A DNA stretch of 64,000 bases, from assembly GCA_963693305.1 (NCBI GenBank), contig OY855906.1:22213289-22277288 (forward strand), in the 5' to 3' direction. Made by a program: the position numbers and the translations under genes. How positions within the stretch are numbered: position 1 is the stretch's first letter; each line of letters starts with the position of its first letter. The notes beneath the pieces are model-generated. The model saw only the letters and a list, made by a program, of their open reading frames with translations. It was not told the origin of the DNA and searched no databases. Below are positions 1 to 12,449 of the stretch, one piece after another. The stretch comes from Meandrina meandrites. Lineage: Eukaryota; Cnidaria; Anthozoa; Scleractinia; Meandrinidae.

Positions 1-17
1 ACGCACAAGTCGTCCCC

Positions 18-112
18 GAGCTCAGAACATCAGAATATCAATTTTTAAGGCCGAATCGCAACTTTCATGAAATTGGGTGCTCACGGCCAAAATCGACTCA
101 CAAGCGGTCCCC
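18..112 (+). repeat. Reference type B monomer (95 bp)
   Basis: A representative of the minority subfamily, found interspersed among type A units in both arms. It shows a linked set of changes relative to type A: agaacatcagaatatc for agatcatgagaaaatc, ttaaggcc for ttacggcc, and caagtcgtcccc for caagcggtcccc in the flanking unit end. The changes remove the GATC and CGGCCG dyads and the in-frame TGA of tcatgag. Open frames of about 279 bp in the array therefore tend to begin in or next to type B units. In the left arm, type B units are often followed by the further change gaaattaagtgctc. Confidence 0.9.
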
Positions 113-207
113 GAGCTCAGATCATGAGAAAATCAATTTTTACGGCCGAATCGCAATTTTCATGAAATTGGGTGCTCACGGCCCAAATCGACTCACAAGC
201 GGTCCCC
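113..207 (+). repeat. Reference type A monomer (95 bp)
   Basis: A representative of the majority subfamily. Counting from GAGCTC, type A is marked by agatcatgagaaaatc near positions 7-22, ttacggcc near 29-36, and caagcggtcccc at the end. It contains four short dyads: GAGCTC (113-118), CTCAGATCATGAG with CTCA/TGAG arms (116-128), CGGCCG (143-148) and TTTCATGAAA (158-167). The a/t-rich segment gagaaaatcaattttta lies between the second and third. It has 7-8 CpG steps depending on the actc/acgc variant. No unique sequence separates it from its neighbours. Confidence 0.93.
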
Positions 208-872
208 GAGCTCAGATCATGAGAATATCAATTTTTACGGCCGAATCGCAAATTTCATGAAATTGAGTGCTCACGGCCCAAATCGACTCACAAGCGGTCC
301 CCGAGCTCAGATCATGAGAAAATCAATTTTTACGGCCGAATCGCAATTTTCATGAAATTGGGTACTCACGGCCCAAATCGACCCACAAGCGGTCCCCGCG
401 CTCAGATCATGAGAAAATCAATTTTTACGGCAGAATCGCAATTTTCATGAAATTGGCTGCTCACGGCCCAAATCGACGCACAAGCGGTCCCCGACCTCAG
501 ATCATGAGAAAATCAATTTTTACGGCCGAATCTCAATTTTCATGAAATTGGGTGCTCACGGCTCAAATCGACGCACAAGTCGTCCCCGAGCTCAGAACAT
601 CAGAATATCAATTTTTACGGCCGAATCGCAATTTTCATGAAATTGGGTGCTCACGGCCCAAATCGACTCACAAGCGGTCCCCGAGCTCAGATCATGAGAA
701 TATCAATTTTTACGGCCGAATCGCAAATTTCATGAAATTGGGTGCTCACGGCCCAAATCGACGCACAAGCGGTCCCCGAGCTCAGATCATGAGAAAATCA
801 ATTTTTACGGCCGAATCTCAATTTTCATGAAATTGGGTGCTCACGGCTCAAATCGACGCACAAGTCGTCCCC

Positions 873-968
873 GAGCTCTCAACATCAGAATATCAATTTT
901 TAAGGCCGAATCGCGATTTTCATGAAATTGGGTGCTCACGGCCCAAATCGACTCACAATGCGGTCCCC
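873..968 (+). repeat. 96-bp monomer variant with +1 base (cacaatgcgg)
   Basis: GAGCTC occurs at 873 and next at 969, so this unit is 96 bp rather than 95. The extra base lies in cacaatgcgg, where most units have cacaagcgg. The same variant recurs at about 1431, 4187, 4670, 7427, 7713, 8475, 8761, 9425, 10951, 18460 and 19507. It therefore spread by amplification rather than by repeated independent insertion. It explains why large duplication periods in this arm exceed exact multiples of 95 by a few bases. I did not see it in the right arm. Confidence 0.88.
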
Positions 969-3233
969 GAGCTCAGATCATGAGAAAATCAATTTTTACG
1001 GCCGAATCGCAATTTTCATGAAATTGGGTGCTCACGGCCCAAATTGACGCACAAGCGGTCCCCGAGCTCAGATCATGAGAAAATCAATTTTTACGGCCGA
1101 ATCGCAATTTTCATGAAATTGGGTGCTCACGGCCCAAATGGACGCACAAGCGGTCCCCGAGCTCAGATCATAAGAAAATCAATTTTTACGGCCGAATCGC
1201 AATTTCCATGAAATTGGGTGCTCACGGCCAAAATCGACGCACAAGCGGTCCCCGAGCTCAGATCATGAGAAAATCAATTTTTACGGCCGAATCTCAATTT
1301 TCATGAACTTGGGTGCTCACGGCTCAAATCGACGCACAAGTCGTCCCCGAGCTCAGAACATCAGAATATCAATTTTTAAGGCCGAATCGCGATTTTCATG
1401 AAATTGGGTGCTCACGGCCCAAATCGACTCACAATGCGGTCCCCGAGCTCAGATTATGAGAAAATCAATTTTTACGGCCGAATCGCAATTTTCATGAAAT
1501 TGGGTGCTCACGGCCCAAATCGAGGCACAAGTCGTCCCCGAGCTCAAAACATCAGAATATCAATTTTTAAGGCCGAATCGCAATTTTCATGAAATTAAGT
1601 GCTCACGGCCCAAATCGACGCACAAGTCGTCCCCGAGCTCAGAACATCAGAATATCAATTTTTAAGGCCGAATCGCAATTTTCATGAAATTGGGCGCTCA
1701 CGGCCAAAATCGACTCACAAGCGGTCCCCGAGCTCAGATCATGAGAAAATCAATTTTTACGGCCGAATCGCAATTTTCATGAAATTGGGTGCTCCCGGCC
1801 CAAATCGACTCACAAGCGGTCCCAGAGCTTAGATCATGAGAAAATCAATTTTTACGGCCGAATCGCAATTTTCATGAAATTGGGTGCTTACGGCCCAAAT
1901 CGACGCACAAGTCGTCCCCGAGCTCAGAACATCAGAATATCAATTTTTAAGGCCGAATCGCAATTTTCATGAAATTGGGTGCTCACGGCCCAAATCGATG
2001 CACAAGCGGTCCCCGAGCTGAGATCATGAGAAAATCAATTTTTACGGCCGAATCGCAATTTTCATGAAATTGGGTGCTCACAGCCCAAATCGACTCACAA
2101 GCGGTCCCCGAGCTGAGATCATGAGAAAATCAATTTTTACGGCCGAATCGCAATTTTCATGAAATTGGGTGCTCACGGCCCAAATCGATGCACAAGCGGT
2201 TACCGAGCTCAGATCATGAGAAAATCAATTTTTACGGCCGAATCGCAATTTTCATGAAATTGGGTGCTCACGGCCCAAATCGACTCACATGCGGTCCCCG
2301 AGCTCAGATCATGAGAAAATCAATTTTTACGGCCGAATCGCAATTTTCATGAAATTGGGTGCTCACGGCCCAAATCGAGGCACAAGTCGTCCCCGAGCTC
2401 AAAACATCAGAATATCAATTTTTAAGGCCGAATCGCAATTTTCATGAAATTAAGTGCTCACGGCCCAAATCGACGCACAAGTCGTCCCCGAGCTCAGAAC
2501 ATCAGAATATCAATTTTTAAGGCCGAATCGCAATTTTCATGAAATTGGGTGCTCACGGCCAAAATCGACTCACAAGCGGTCCCCGAGCTCAGATCATGAG
2601 AAAATCAATTTTTACGGCCGAATCGCAATTTTCATGAAATTGGGTGCTCACGGCCCAAATCGAGGCACAAGTCGTCCCCGAGCTCAAAACATCAGAATAT
2701 CAATTTTTAAGGCCGAATCGCAATTTTCATGAAATTAAGTGCTCACGGCCCAAATCGACGCACAAGTCGTCCCCGAGCTCAGAACATCAGAATATCAATC
2801 TTTAAGGCCGAATCGCAATTTTCATGAAATTGGGTGCTCACGGCCAAAATCGACTCACAAGCGGTCCCCGAGCTCAGATCATGAGAAAATCAATTTTTAC
2901 GGCCGAATCGCAATTTTCATGAAATTGGGTGCTCACGGCCCAAATCGACTCACAAAGCGGTTCCCGAGCTCAGATCATGAGAAAATCAATTTTTACGGCC
3001 GAATCGCAATTTTCATGAAATTGGGTGCTCACGGCCCAAATCGACGCACAAGCGGTCCCCGAGCTCAGATCATGAGAAAATCAATTTTTACGGCCGAATC
3101 GCAATTTTCATGAAATTGGGTGCTCACGGCCCAAATCGAGGCACAAGTCGTCCCCGAGCTCACAACATCAGAATATCAATTTTTAAGGCCGAATCGCAAT
3201 TTTCATGAAATTAAGTGCTCACGGCCCAAATCG

Positions 3234-5025
3234 ACGCACAAGTCGTCCCCGAGCTCAGAACATCAGAATATCAATTTTTAAGGCCGAATCGCAACTTTCA
3301 TGAAATTGGGTGCTCACGGCCAAAATCGACTCACAAGCGGTCCCCGAGCTCAGATCATGAGAAAATCAATTTTTACGGCCGAATCGCAATTTTCATGAAA
3401 TTGGGTGCTCACGGCCCAAATCGACTCACAAGCGGTCCCCGAGCTCAGATCATGAGAATATCAATTTTTACGGCCGAATCGCAAATTTCATGAAATTGAG
3501 TGCTCACGGCCCAAATCGACTCACAAGCGGTCCCTGAGCTCAGATCATGAGAAAATCAATTTTTACGGCCGAATCGCAATTTTCATGAAATTGGGTACTC
3601 ACGGCCCAAATCGACCCACAAGCGGTCCCCGCGCTCAGATCATGAGAAAATCAATTTTTACGGCAGAATCGCAATTTTCATGAAATTGGCTGCTCACGGC
3701 CCAAATCGACGCACAAGCGGTCCCCGACCTCAGATCATGAGAAAATCAATTTTTACGGCCGAATCTCAATTTTCATGAAATTGGGTGCTCACGGCTCAAA
3801 TCGACGCACAAGTCGTCCCCGAGCTCAGAACATCAGAATATCAATTTTTACGGCCGAATCGCAATTTTCATGAAATTGGGTGCTCACGGCCCAAATCGAC
3901 TCACAAGCGGTCCCCGAGCTCAGATCATGAGAATATCAATTTTTACGGCCGAATCGCAAATTTCATGAAATTGGGTGCTCACGGCCCAAATCGACGCACA
4001 AGCGGTCCCCGAGCTCAGATCATGAGAAAATCAATTTTTACGGCCGAATCTCAATTTTCATGAAATTGGGTGCTCACGGCTCAAATCGACGCACAAGTCG
4101 TCCCCGAGCTCTCAACATCAGAATATCAATTTTTAAGGCCGAATCGCGATTTTCATGAAATTGGGTGCTCACGGCCCAAATCGACTCACAATGCGGTCCC
4201 CGAGCTCAGATCATGAGAAAATCAATTTTTACGGCCGAATCGCAATTTTCATGAAATTGGGTGCTCACGGCCCAAATTGACGCACAAGCGGTCCCCGAGC
4301 TCAGATCATGAGAAAATCAATTTTTACGGCCGAATCGCAATTTTCATGAAATTGGGTGCTCACGGCCCAAATGGACGCACAAGCGGTCCCCGAGCTCAGA
4401 TCATAAGAAAATCAATTTTTACGGCCGAATCGCAATTTCCATGAAATTGGGTGCTCACGGCCAAAATCGACGCACAAGCGGTCCCCGAGCTCAGATCATG
4501 AGAAAATCAATTTTTACGGCCGAATCTCAATTTTCATGAAATTGGGTGCTCACGGCTCAAATCGACGCACAAGTCGTCCCCGAGCTCAGAACATCAGAAT
4601 ATCAATTTTTAAGGCCGAATCGCGATTTTCATGAAATTGGGTGCTCACGGCCCAAATCGACTCACAATGCGGTCCCCGAGCTCAGATTATGAGAAAATCA
4701 ATTTTTACGGCCGAATCGCAATTTTCATGAAATTGGGTGCTCACGGCCCAAATCGAGGCACAAGTCGTCCCCGAGCTCAAAACATCAGAATATCAATTTT
4801 TAAGGCCGAATCGCAATTTTCATGAAATTAAGTGCTCACGGCCCAAATCGACGCACAAGTCGTCCCCGAGCTCAGAACATCAGAATATCAATTTTTAAGG
4901 CCGAATCGCAATTTTCATGAAATTGGGCGCTCACGGCCAAAATCGACTCACAAGCGGTCCCCGAGCTCAGATCATGAGAAAATCAATTTTTACGGCCGAA
5001 TCGCAATTTTCATGAAATTGGGTGC
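3234..5025 (+). repeat. 3233-bp-offset duplication, copy 2
   Basis: The partner of 1-1792, with the same ordered rare markers (for example cggcagaatcg at about 3661, gagctctcaac at about 4107, agattatgag at about 4685). The two copies are separated by about 1.4 kb of satellite that does not share this marker order. They could be neighbouring higher-order units that later diverged in part, or one copied block. Similarity well above that between random monomers points to a recent event. Confidence 0.9.
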
Positions 5026-5695
5026 TCACGGCCCAAATCGACTCACAAGCGGTCCCCGAGCTCAGATCATGAGAAAATCAAGTTTTACAGCCGAATCGCA
5101 AATTTCATGAAATTGTGTGATCACGGCCCAAATCGACTCACAAAGCGGTTCGCGAGCTCAGATCATGAGAAAATCAATTTTTACGGCCGAATCGCAATTT
5201 TCATGAAATTGGGTGCTCACGGCCCAAATCGACTCACAAGCGGTCTCCGAGCTCAGATCATGAGAAAAACAAGTTTTACGGCCGAATCGCAATTTTCATG
5301 AAATTGGGTGATCACGGCCCAAATCGACTCACAAAGCGGTCCCCGAGCTCAGATCATGAGAAAATCAATTTTTACGGGCCAATCGCAATTTTCATGAAAT
5401 TGGGTGATCACGGCCCAAATCGACTCACAAAGCGGTCCCCGAGCTCAGATCATGAGAAAATCAATTTTTACGGCCGAAACGCAATTTTCATGAAATTGGG
5501 TGATCACGGCCCAAATCGACTCACAAAGCGGTCCCCGAGCTCAGATCATGAGAAAATCAATTTTTACTGCCGAATCGCAAATTTCATGAAATTGGGTGCT
5601 CACGGCCCAAATCGACTCACAAGCGATCCCCGACCTCAGATCATGAGAAAATCAATTTTTACGGCCGAATCGCAATTTTCATGAAATTGGGTGCT

Positions 5696-6265
5696 CACGT
5701 CCCAAGTCGAGGCACAAGTCGTCCCCGAGCTCACAACATCAGAATATCAATTTTTAAGGCCGAATCGTAATTTTCATGAAATTAAGTGCTCACGGCCCAA
5801 ATCGACGCACAAGTCGTCCCCGAGCTCAGAACATCAGAATATCAATTTTTAAGGCCGAATCGCAATTTTCATGAAATTGGGTGCTCACGGCCAAAATCGA
5901 CTCACAAGCGGTCCCCGAGCTCAGATCATGAGAAAATCAATTTTTACGGCCGAATCGCAATTTTCATGAAATTGGGTGCTCACGTCCCAAGTCGAGGCAC
6001 AAGTCGTCCCCGAGCTCACAACATCAGAATATCAATTTTTAAGGCCGAATCGTAATTTTCATGAAATTAAGTGCTCACGGCCCAAATCGACGCACAAGTC
6101 GTCCCCGAGCTCAGAACATCAGAATATCAATTTTTAAGGCCGAATCGCAACTTTCATGAAATTGGGTGCTCACGGCCAAAATCGACTCACAAGCGGTCCC
6201 CGAGCTCAGATCATGAGAAAATCAATTTTTACGGCCGAATCGCAATTTTCATGAAATTGGGTGCT
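5696..6265 (+). repeat. Tandem 285-bp (trimer) duplication
   Basis: Two adjacent three-monomer units of exactly 285 bp each, 5696-5980 and 5981-6265. Both begin with the otherwise rare string cacgtcccaagtcgaggc and share ctcacaacatcag, aatcgtaattttc and gaaattaagtgctc. One visible difference is gcaattttc at about 5866 versus gcaactttc at about 6151. This is a minimal unequal-exchange product. Confidence 0.88.
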
Positions 6266-6830
6266 CACGGTCCAAATGGACGCACAAGCGGTCCCCGAGC
6301 TCAGATCATAAGAAAATCAATTTTTACGGCCGAATCGCAATTTCCATGAAATTGGGTGCTCACGGCCAAAATCGACGCACAAGCGGTCCCCGAGCTCAGA
6401 TCATGAGAAAATCAATGTTTACGGCCGAATCTCAATTTTCATGAAATTGGGTGCTCACGGCTCAAATCGACGCACAAGTCGTACCCGAGCTCAGAACATC
6501 AGAATATCAATTTTTAAGGGCGAATCGCAATTTTCATGAAATTGGGTGCTCACGGCCAAAATCGACTCACAAGCGGTTCCCGAGCTCAGATCATGAGAAT
6601 ATCAATTTTTACGGCCGAATCGCAATTTTCATGAAATTGGGTGCTCACGGCCCAAATCGACTCGCAAGCGGTCCCCGAGCTCAGATCATGAGAATATCAA
6701 TTTTTTCGGCCGAATCGCAAATTTCATGAAATTGGGTGCTCACGGCCCAAATCGACGCAGAAGCGGTCCCCGAGCTCAGATCATGAGAAAATCAATTTTT
6801 ACGGCCGAATCTCAATTTTGATGAAATTGG

Positions 6831-8844
6831 GTGCTCACGGCTCAAATCGACGCACAAGTCGTCCCCGAGCTCAGATCATCAGAATATCAATTTTTAAGGC
6901 CGAATCGCAATTTTCATGAAATTGGGTGCTCACGGCCAAAATCGACGCACAAGTGGTCCCCGAGCTCAGATCATGAGAAAATCAATTTTTACGGCCGAAT
7001 CGCAATTTTCATGAAATTGGGTGCTCACGGCCCAAATCGACGCACAAGCGGTCCCCGAGCTCAGATCATGAGAAAATCAATTTTTACGGCCGAATCGCAA
7101 TTTTCATGAAATTGGCTGCTCACGGCCCAAATGGACTCACAAAGCGGTTCCCGAGCTCAGATCATGAGAAAATCAATTTTAACGGCCGAATCGCAATTTT
7201 CATGAAATTGGCTGCTCACGGCCCAAATCGACGCACAAGCGGTCCCCGACCTCAGATCATGAGAAAATCAATTTTTACGGCCGAATCTCAATTTTCATGA
7301 AATTGGGTGCTCACGGCTCAAATCGACGCACAAGTCGTCCCCGAGCTCTCAACATCAGAATATCAATTTTTAAGGCCGAATCGCGATTTTCATGAAATTG
7401 GGTGCTCACGGCCCAAATCGACTCACAATGCGGTCCCCGAGCTCAGATCATGAGAAAATCAATTTTTACGGCCGAATCGCAATTTTCATGAAATTGGGTG
7501 CTCACGGCCCAAATCGACGCACAAGCGGTCCCCGAGCACAGATCATGAGAAAATCAATTTTTACGGCCGAATCGCAATTTTCATGAAATTGGGTGCTCAC
7601 GGCTCAAATCGACGCACAAGTCGTCCCCGAGCTCAGAACATCAGAATATCAATTTTTAAGGCCGAATCGCGATTTTCATGAAATTGGGTGCTCACGGCCC
7701 AAATCGACTCACAATGCGGTCCCCGAGCTCAGATAATGAGAAAATCAATTTTTACGGCCGAATCGCAATTTTCATGAAATTGGGTGCTCACGGCCCAAAT
7801 CGACGCACAAGCGGTCCCCGAGCACAGATCATGAGAAAATCAATTTTTACGGCCGAATCTCAATTTTCATGAAATTGGGTGCTCACGGCTCAAATCGACG
7901 CACAAGTCGTCCCCGAGCTCAGATCATCAGAATATCAATTTTTAAGGCCGAATCGCAATTTTCATGAAATTGGGTGCTCACGGCCAAAATCGACGCACAA
8001 GTGGTCCCCGAGCTCAGATCATGAGAAAATCAATTTTTACGGCCGAATCGCAATTTTCATGAAATTGGGTGCTCACGGCCCAAATCGACGCACAAGCGGT
8101 CCCCGAGCTCAGATCATGAGAAAATCAATTTTTACGGCCGAATCGCAATTTTCATGAAATTGGCTGCTCACGGCCCAAATGGACTCACAAAGCGGTTCCC
8201 GAGCTCAGATCATGAGAAAATCAATTTTAACGGCCGAATCGCAATTTTCATGAAATTGGCTGCTCACGGCCCAAATCGACGCACAAGCGGTCCCCGACCT
8301 CAGATCATGAGAAAATCAATTTTTACGGCCGAATCTCAATTTTCATGAAATTGGGTGCTCACGGCTCAAATCGACGCACAAGTCGTCCCCGAGCTCTCAA
8401 CATCAGAATATCAATTTTTAAGGCCGAATCGCGATTTTCATGAAATTGGGTGCTCACGGCCCAAATCGACTCACAATGCGGTCCCCGAGCTCAGATCATG
8501 AGAAAATCAATTTTTACGGCCGAATCGCAATTTTCATGAAATTGGGTGCTCACGGCCCAAATCGACGCACAAGCGGTCCCCGAGCACAGATCATGAGAAA
8601 ATCAATTTTTACGGCCGAATCGCAATTTTCATGAAATTGGGTGCTCACGGCTCAAATCGACGCACAAGTCGTCCCCGAGCTCAGAACATCAGAATATCAA
8701 TTTTTAAGGCCGAATCGCGATTTTCATGAAATTGGGTGCTCACGGCCCAAATCGACTCACAATGCGGTCCCCGAGCTCAGATCATGAGAAAATCAATTTT
8801 TACGGCCGAATCGCAATTTTCATGAAATTGGGTGCTCACGGCCC
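6831..8844 (+). repeat. Tandem 1048-bp (11-monomer) higher-order duplication
   Basis: 6831-7796 matches 7879-8844 at an offset of 1048 bp (11 monomers plus 3 one-base insertions). Shared markers in order are agatcatcagaatatc, cacaagtggtcccc, ggctgctcacgg with aaatggactcacaaagcgg, aattttaacgg, cccgacctcag, gagctctcaac, and gagcacagatc. One difference is agataatgag (about 7732) versus agatcatgag. Beyond about 8845 the second copy switches to aaatcgaggcacaagtcg and the match ends. Confidence 0.9.
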
Positions 8845-10734
8845 AAATCGAGGCACAAGTCGTCCCCGAGCTCAAAACATTAGAATATCAATTTTTAAGG
8901 CCGAATCGCAATTTTCATGAAATTAAGTGCTCACGGCCCAAATCGACGCACAAGTCGTCCCCGAGCTCAGAACATCAGAATATCAATTTTTAAGGCCGAA
9001 TCGCAATTTTCATGAAATTGGGCGCTCACGGCCAAAATCGACTCACAAGCGGTCCCCGAGCTCAGATCATGAGAAAATCAATTTTTACGGCCGAATCGCA
9101 ATTTTCATGAAATTGGGTGCTCACGGCCAAAATCGACTCACAAGCGGTCCCCGAGCTCAGATCATGAGAAAATCAATTTTTACGGCCGAATCGCAATTTT
9201 CATGAAATTGGGTGCTCACGGCCCAAATCGACGCACAAGCGGTCCCCGAGCTCAGATCATGAGAAAATCAATTTTTACGGCCGAATCGCAATTTTCATGA
9301 AATTGGGTGCTCACGGCTCAAATCGACGCACAAGTCGTCCCCGAGCTCAGAACATCAGAATATCAATTTTTAAGGCCGAATCGCGATTTTCATGAAATTG
9401 GGTGCTCACGGCCCAAATCGACTCACAATGCGGTCCCCGAGCACAGATCATGAGAAAATCAATTTTTACGGCCGAATCGCAATTTTCATGAAATTGGGTT
9501 CTCACGGCTCAAATCGACGCACAAGTCGTCCCCGAGCTCAGAACATCAGAATGTCAATTTTTAAGGCCGAATCGCAATTTTCATGAAATTGGGTGCTCAC
9601 GGCCAAAATCGACGCACAAGTGGTCCCCGAGCTCAGATCATGAGAAAATCAATTTTTACGGCCGAATCGCAATTTTCATGAAATTGGGTGCTCACGGCCC
9701 AAATCGACGCACAAGCGGTCCCCGAGCTCAGATCATGAGAAAATCAATTTTTACGGCCGAATCGCAATTTTCATGAAATTGGCTGCTCACGGCCCAAATG
9801 GACTCACAAAGCGGTTCCCGAGCTCAGATCATGAGAAAATCAAGTTTTACAGCCGAATCGCAATTTTCATGAAATTGGGTGATCACGGCCCAAATCGACT
9901 CACAAAGCGGTTCCCGAGCTCAGATCATGAGAAAATCAATGTTTACGGCCGAATCGCAATTTTCATGAAATTGGGTGCTCACGGCCCAAATCGACTCACA
10001 AGCGGTCCCCGAGCTCAGATCATGAGAATATCAATTTTTACGGCCGAATCGCAAATTTCATGAAATTGGGTGCTCACGGCCCAAATCGACGCACAAGCGG
10101 TCCCCGAGCTCAGATCATGAGAATATCAATTTTTACGGCCGAATCGCAAATTTCATGAAATTGGGTGCTCACGGCCCAAATCGACGCACAAGCGGTCCCC
10201 GAGCTCAGATCATGAGAAAATCAATTTTTACGGCCGAATCTCAATTTTGATGAAATTGGGTGCTCACGGCTCAAATCGACGCACAAGTCGTCCCCGAGCT
10301 CAGAACATCAGAATGTCAATTTTTAAGGCCGAATCGCAATTTTCATGAAATTGGGTGCTCACGGCCAAAATCGACGCACAAGTGGTCCCCGAGCTCAGAT
10401 CATGAGAAAATCAATTTTTACGGCCGAATCGCAATTTTCATGAAATTGGTTGCTCACGGCCCAAATCGACGCACAAGCGGTCCCCGAGCTCAGATCATGA
10501 GAAAATCAATTTTTACGGCCGAATCGCAATTTTCATGAAATTGGCTGCTCACGGCCCAAATAAACTCACAAAGCGGTTCCCGAGCTGAGATCATGAGAAA
10601 ATCAATTTTTACGGCCGAATCGCAATTTTCATGAAATTGGGTGCTCACGGCCCAAATCGACTCACAAGCGGTCCCCGAGCTCAGATCATGAGAATATCAA
10701 TTTTTACGGCCGAATCGCGAATTTCATGAAATTG

Positions 10735-11510
10735 GGTGCTCACGGCCCAAATCGACGCACAAGCGGTCCCCGAGCTTAGATCATGAGAAAATCAATTTTT
10801 ACGGCCGAATCTCAATTTTCATGAAATTGGGTGCTCACGGCTCAAATCGACGCAAAAGTCGTCCCCGAGCTCAGAACATCAGAATATCAATTTTGAAGGC
10901 CGAATCGCGATTTTCATGAAATTGGGTGCTCACGGCCCAAATCGACTCACAATGCGGTCCCCGAGCTCAGATCATGAGAAAATCAATTTTTACGGCCGAA
11001 TCGCAATTTTCATGAAATTGGGTGCTCACGGCCGAAATCGAGGCACAAGTCGTCCCCGAGCTCAAAACATCAGAATATCAATTTTTAAGGCCGAATCGCA
11101 ATTTTCATGAAATTAAGTGCTCACGGCACAAATCGACGCACAAGTCGTCCCCGAGCTCAGAACATCAGAATATCAATTTTTAAGGCCGAATCGCAACTTT
11201 CATAAAATTGGGTGCTCACGGCCAAAATCGACTCACAAGCGGTCCCCGAGCTCAGATCATGAGAAAATCAATTTTTACGGCCGAATCGCAATTTTCATGA
11301 AATTGGGTGCTCACGGCCCAAATCGACGCACAAGCGGTCCCCGAGCTTAGATCATGAGAAAATCAATTTTTACGGCCGAATCTCAATTTTCATGAAATTG
11401 GGTGCTCACGGCTCAAATCGACGCAAAAGTCGTCCCCGAGCTCAGAACATCAGAATATCAATTTTGAAGGCCGAATCGCGATTTTCATGAAATTGGGTGC
11501 TCACGGCCCA
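10735..11510 (+). repeat. 571-bp-offset (6-monomer) duplication
   Basis: A short marker set (gagcttagatc, gacgcaaaagtcg, aattttgaagg, aatcgcgattttc) at about 10774-10915 recurs at about 11345-11486, offset 571 bp (6 monomers plus 1). The match is only about two monomers long. The same marker set also occurs at about 18283 and 19330, inside a later higher-order block, so this is one node of a wider network of related segments. Confidence 0.8.
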
Positions 11511-12449
11511 AATCGACTCACAAGCGGTCCCCGAGCTCAGATCATGAGAAAATCAAGTTTTACGGCCGAATCGCAATTTTCATGAAATTGGGTGATCACG
11601 GCCCAAATCGACTCACAACGCGGTTCCCGAGCTCAGATCATGAGAAAATCAATTTTTACGGCCGAATCGCAATTTTCATGAAATTGGGTGCTTACGGCCC
11701 AAATTGACGCACAAGCGGTCCCCGCGCTCAGATCATGAGAAAATCAATTTTTACGGCCGAATCGCAAATTTCATGAAATTGGGTGCTCACGGCCCAAATC
11801 GACGCACAAGCGGTCCCCGAGCTCAGATCATGAGAAAATCAATTTTTACGGCCGAATCGCAATTTTCATGAAATTGGGTGCTCACGGCCCAAATCGACTC
11901 ACAAGCGGTCCCCGAGCTCAGGTCATGAGAATATCAATTTTTACGGCCGAATCGCAAATTTCATGAAATTGGGTGCTTACGGCCCAAATCGACGCACAAG
12001 CGGTCCCCGAGCTCAGATAATGAGAAAATCAATTTTTACGGCCGAATCGCAATTTTCATGAAATTGGCTGCTCACGGCCCAAATCGACGCACAAGCGGTC
12101 CCCGAGCTCAGATAATGAGAAAATCAATTTTTACGGCCGAATCGCAATTTTCATGAAATTGGCTGCTCACGGCCCAAATGGACGCACAAGCGGTCCCCGA
12201 GCTCAGATCATAAGAAAATCAATTTTTACGGCCGAATCGCAATTTCCATGAAATTGGGTGCTCACGGCCAAAATCGACGCACAAGCGGTCCCCGAGCTCA
12301 GATCATGAGAAAATCAATGTTTACGGCCGAATCTCAATTTTCATGAAATTGGGTGCTCACGGCTCAAATCGACGCACAAGTCGTACCCGAGCTCAGAACA
12401 TCAGAATATAAATTTTTAAGGGCGAATCGCAATTTTCATGAAATTGGGT

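Larger units (their letters stand above)
1..1792 (+). repeat. 3233-bp-offset duplication, copy 1
   Basis: This segment recurs at 3234-5025 with only a handful of substitutions. Shared rare markers in the same order include ggtactcacgg with acccacaagc (about 361), cggcagaatcg, cccgacctcag, gagctctcaac (about 873), aaattgacgc, aaatggacgc, cataagaaaatc, aatttccatg, agattatgag (about 1452) and gggcgctcacgg (about 1693). Differences seen are C302 versus T at 3535, gaacttgggt at about 1315 versus gaaattgggt, and divergence after about 1793. The offset is 34 monomers plus 3 bp. The copy may begin before the window. Confidence 0.9.

Noticed and set aside
113..207. CENP-B box in the monomer
   Set aside because: The core pattern TTCG, four bases, A, two bases, CGGG is not met on either strand. 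The only TTCG (minus strand, gattcggccgtaaaaattg) is followed by the wrong bases.
552..830. Open frame of 92 codons, one of many near-identical ones on the + strand left of 26561 and the - strand right of it
   Set aside because: It starts with GTG in gtgctcacgg, reads through three monomers in three different phases and ends at the monomer TGA. Its relatives recur at multiples of 95 bp and switch strand with the array. No domain, codon signal or intergenic space is present.
5298..5684. Longest open frame (128 codons) as a possible gene
   Set aside because: Its extra length comes from successive cacaaagcgg one-base insertions that keep the frame from reaching the usual TGA. The peptide is the same monomer translated repeatedly.
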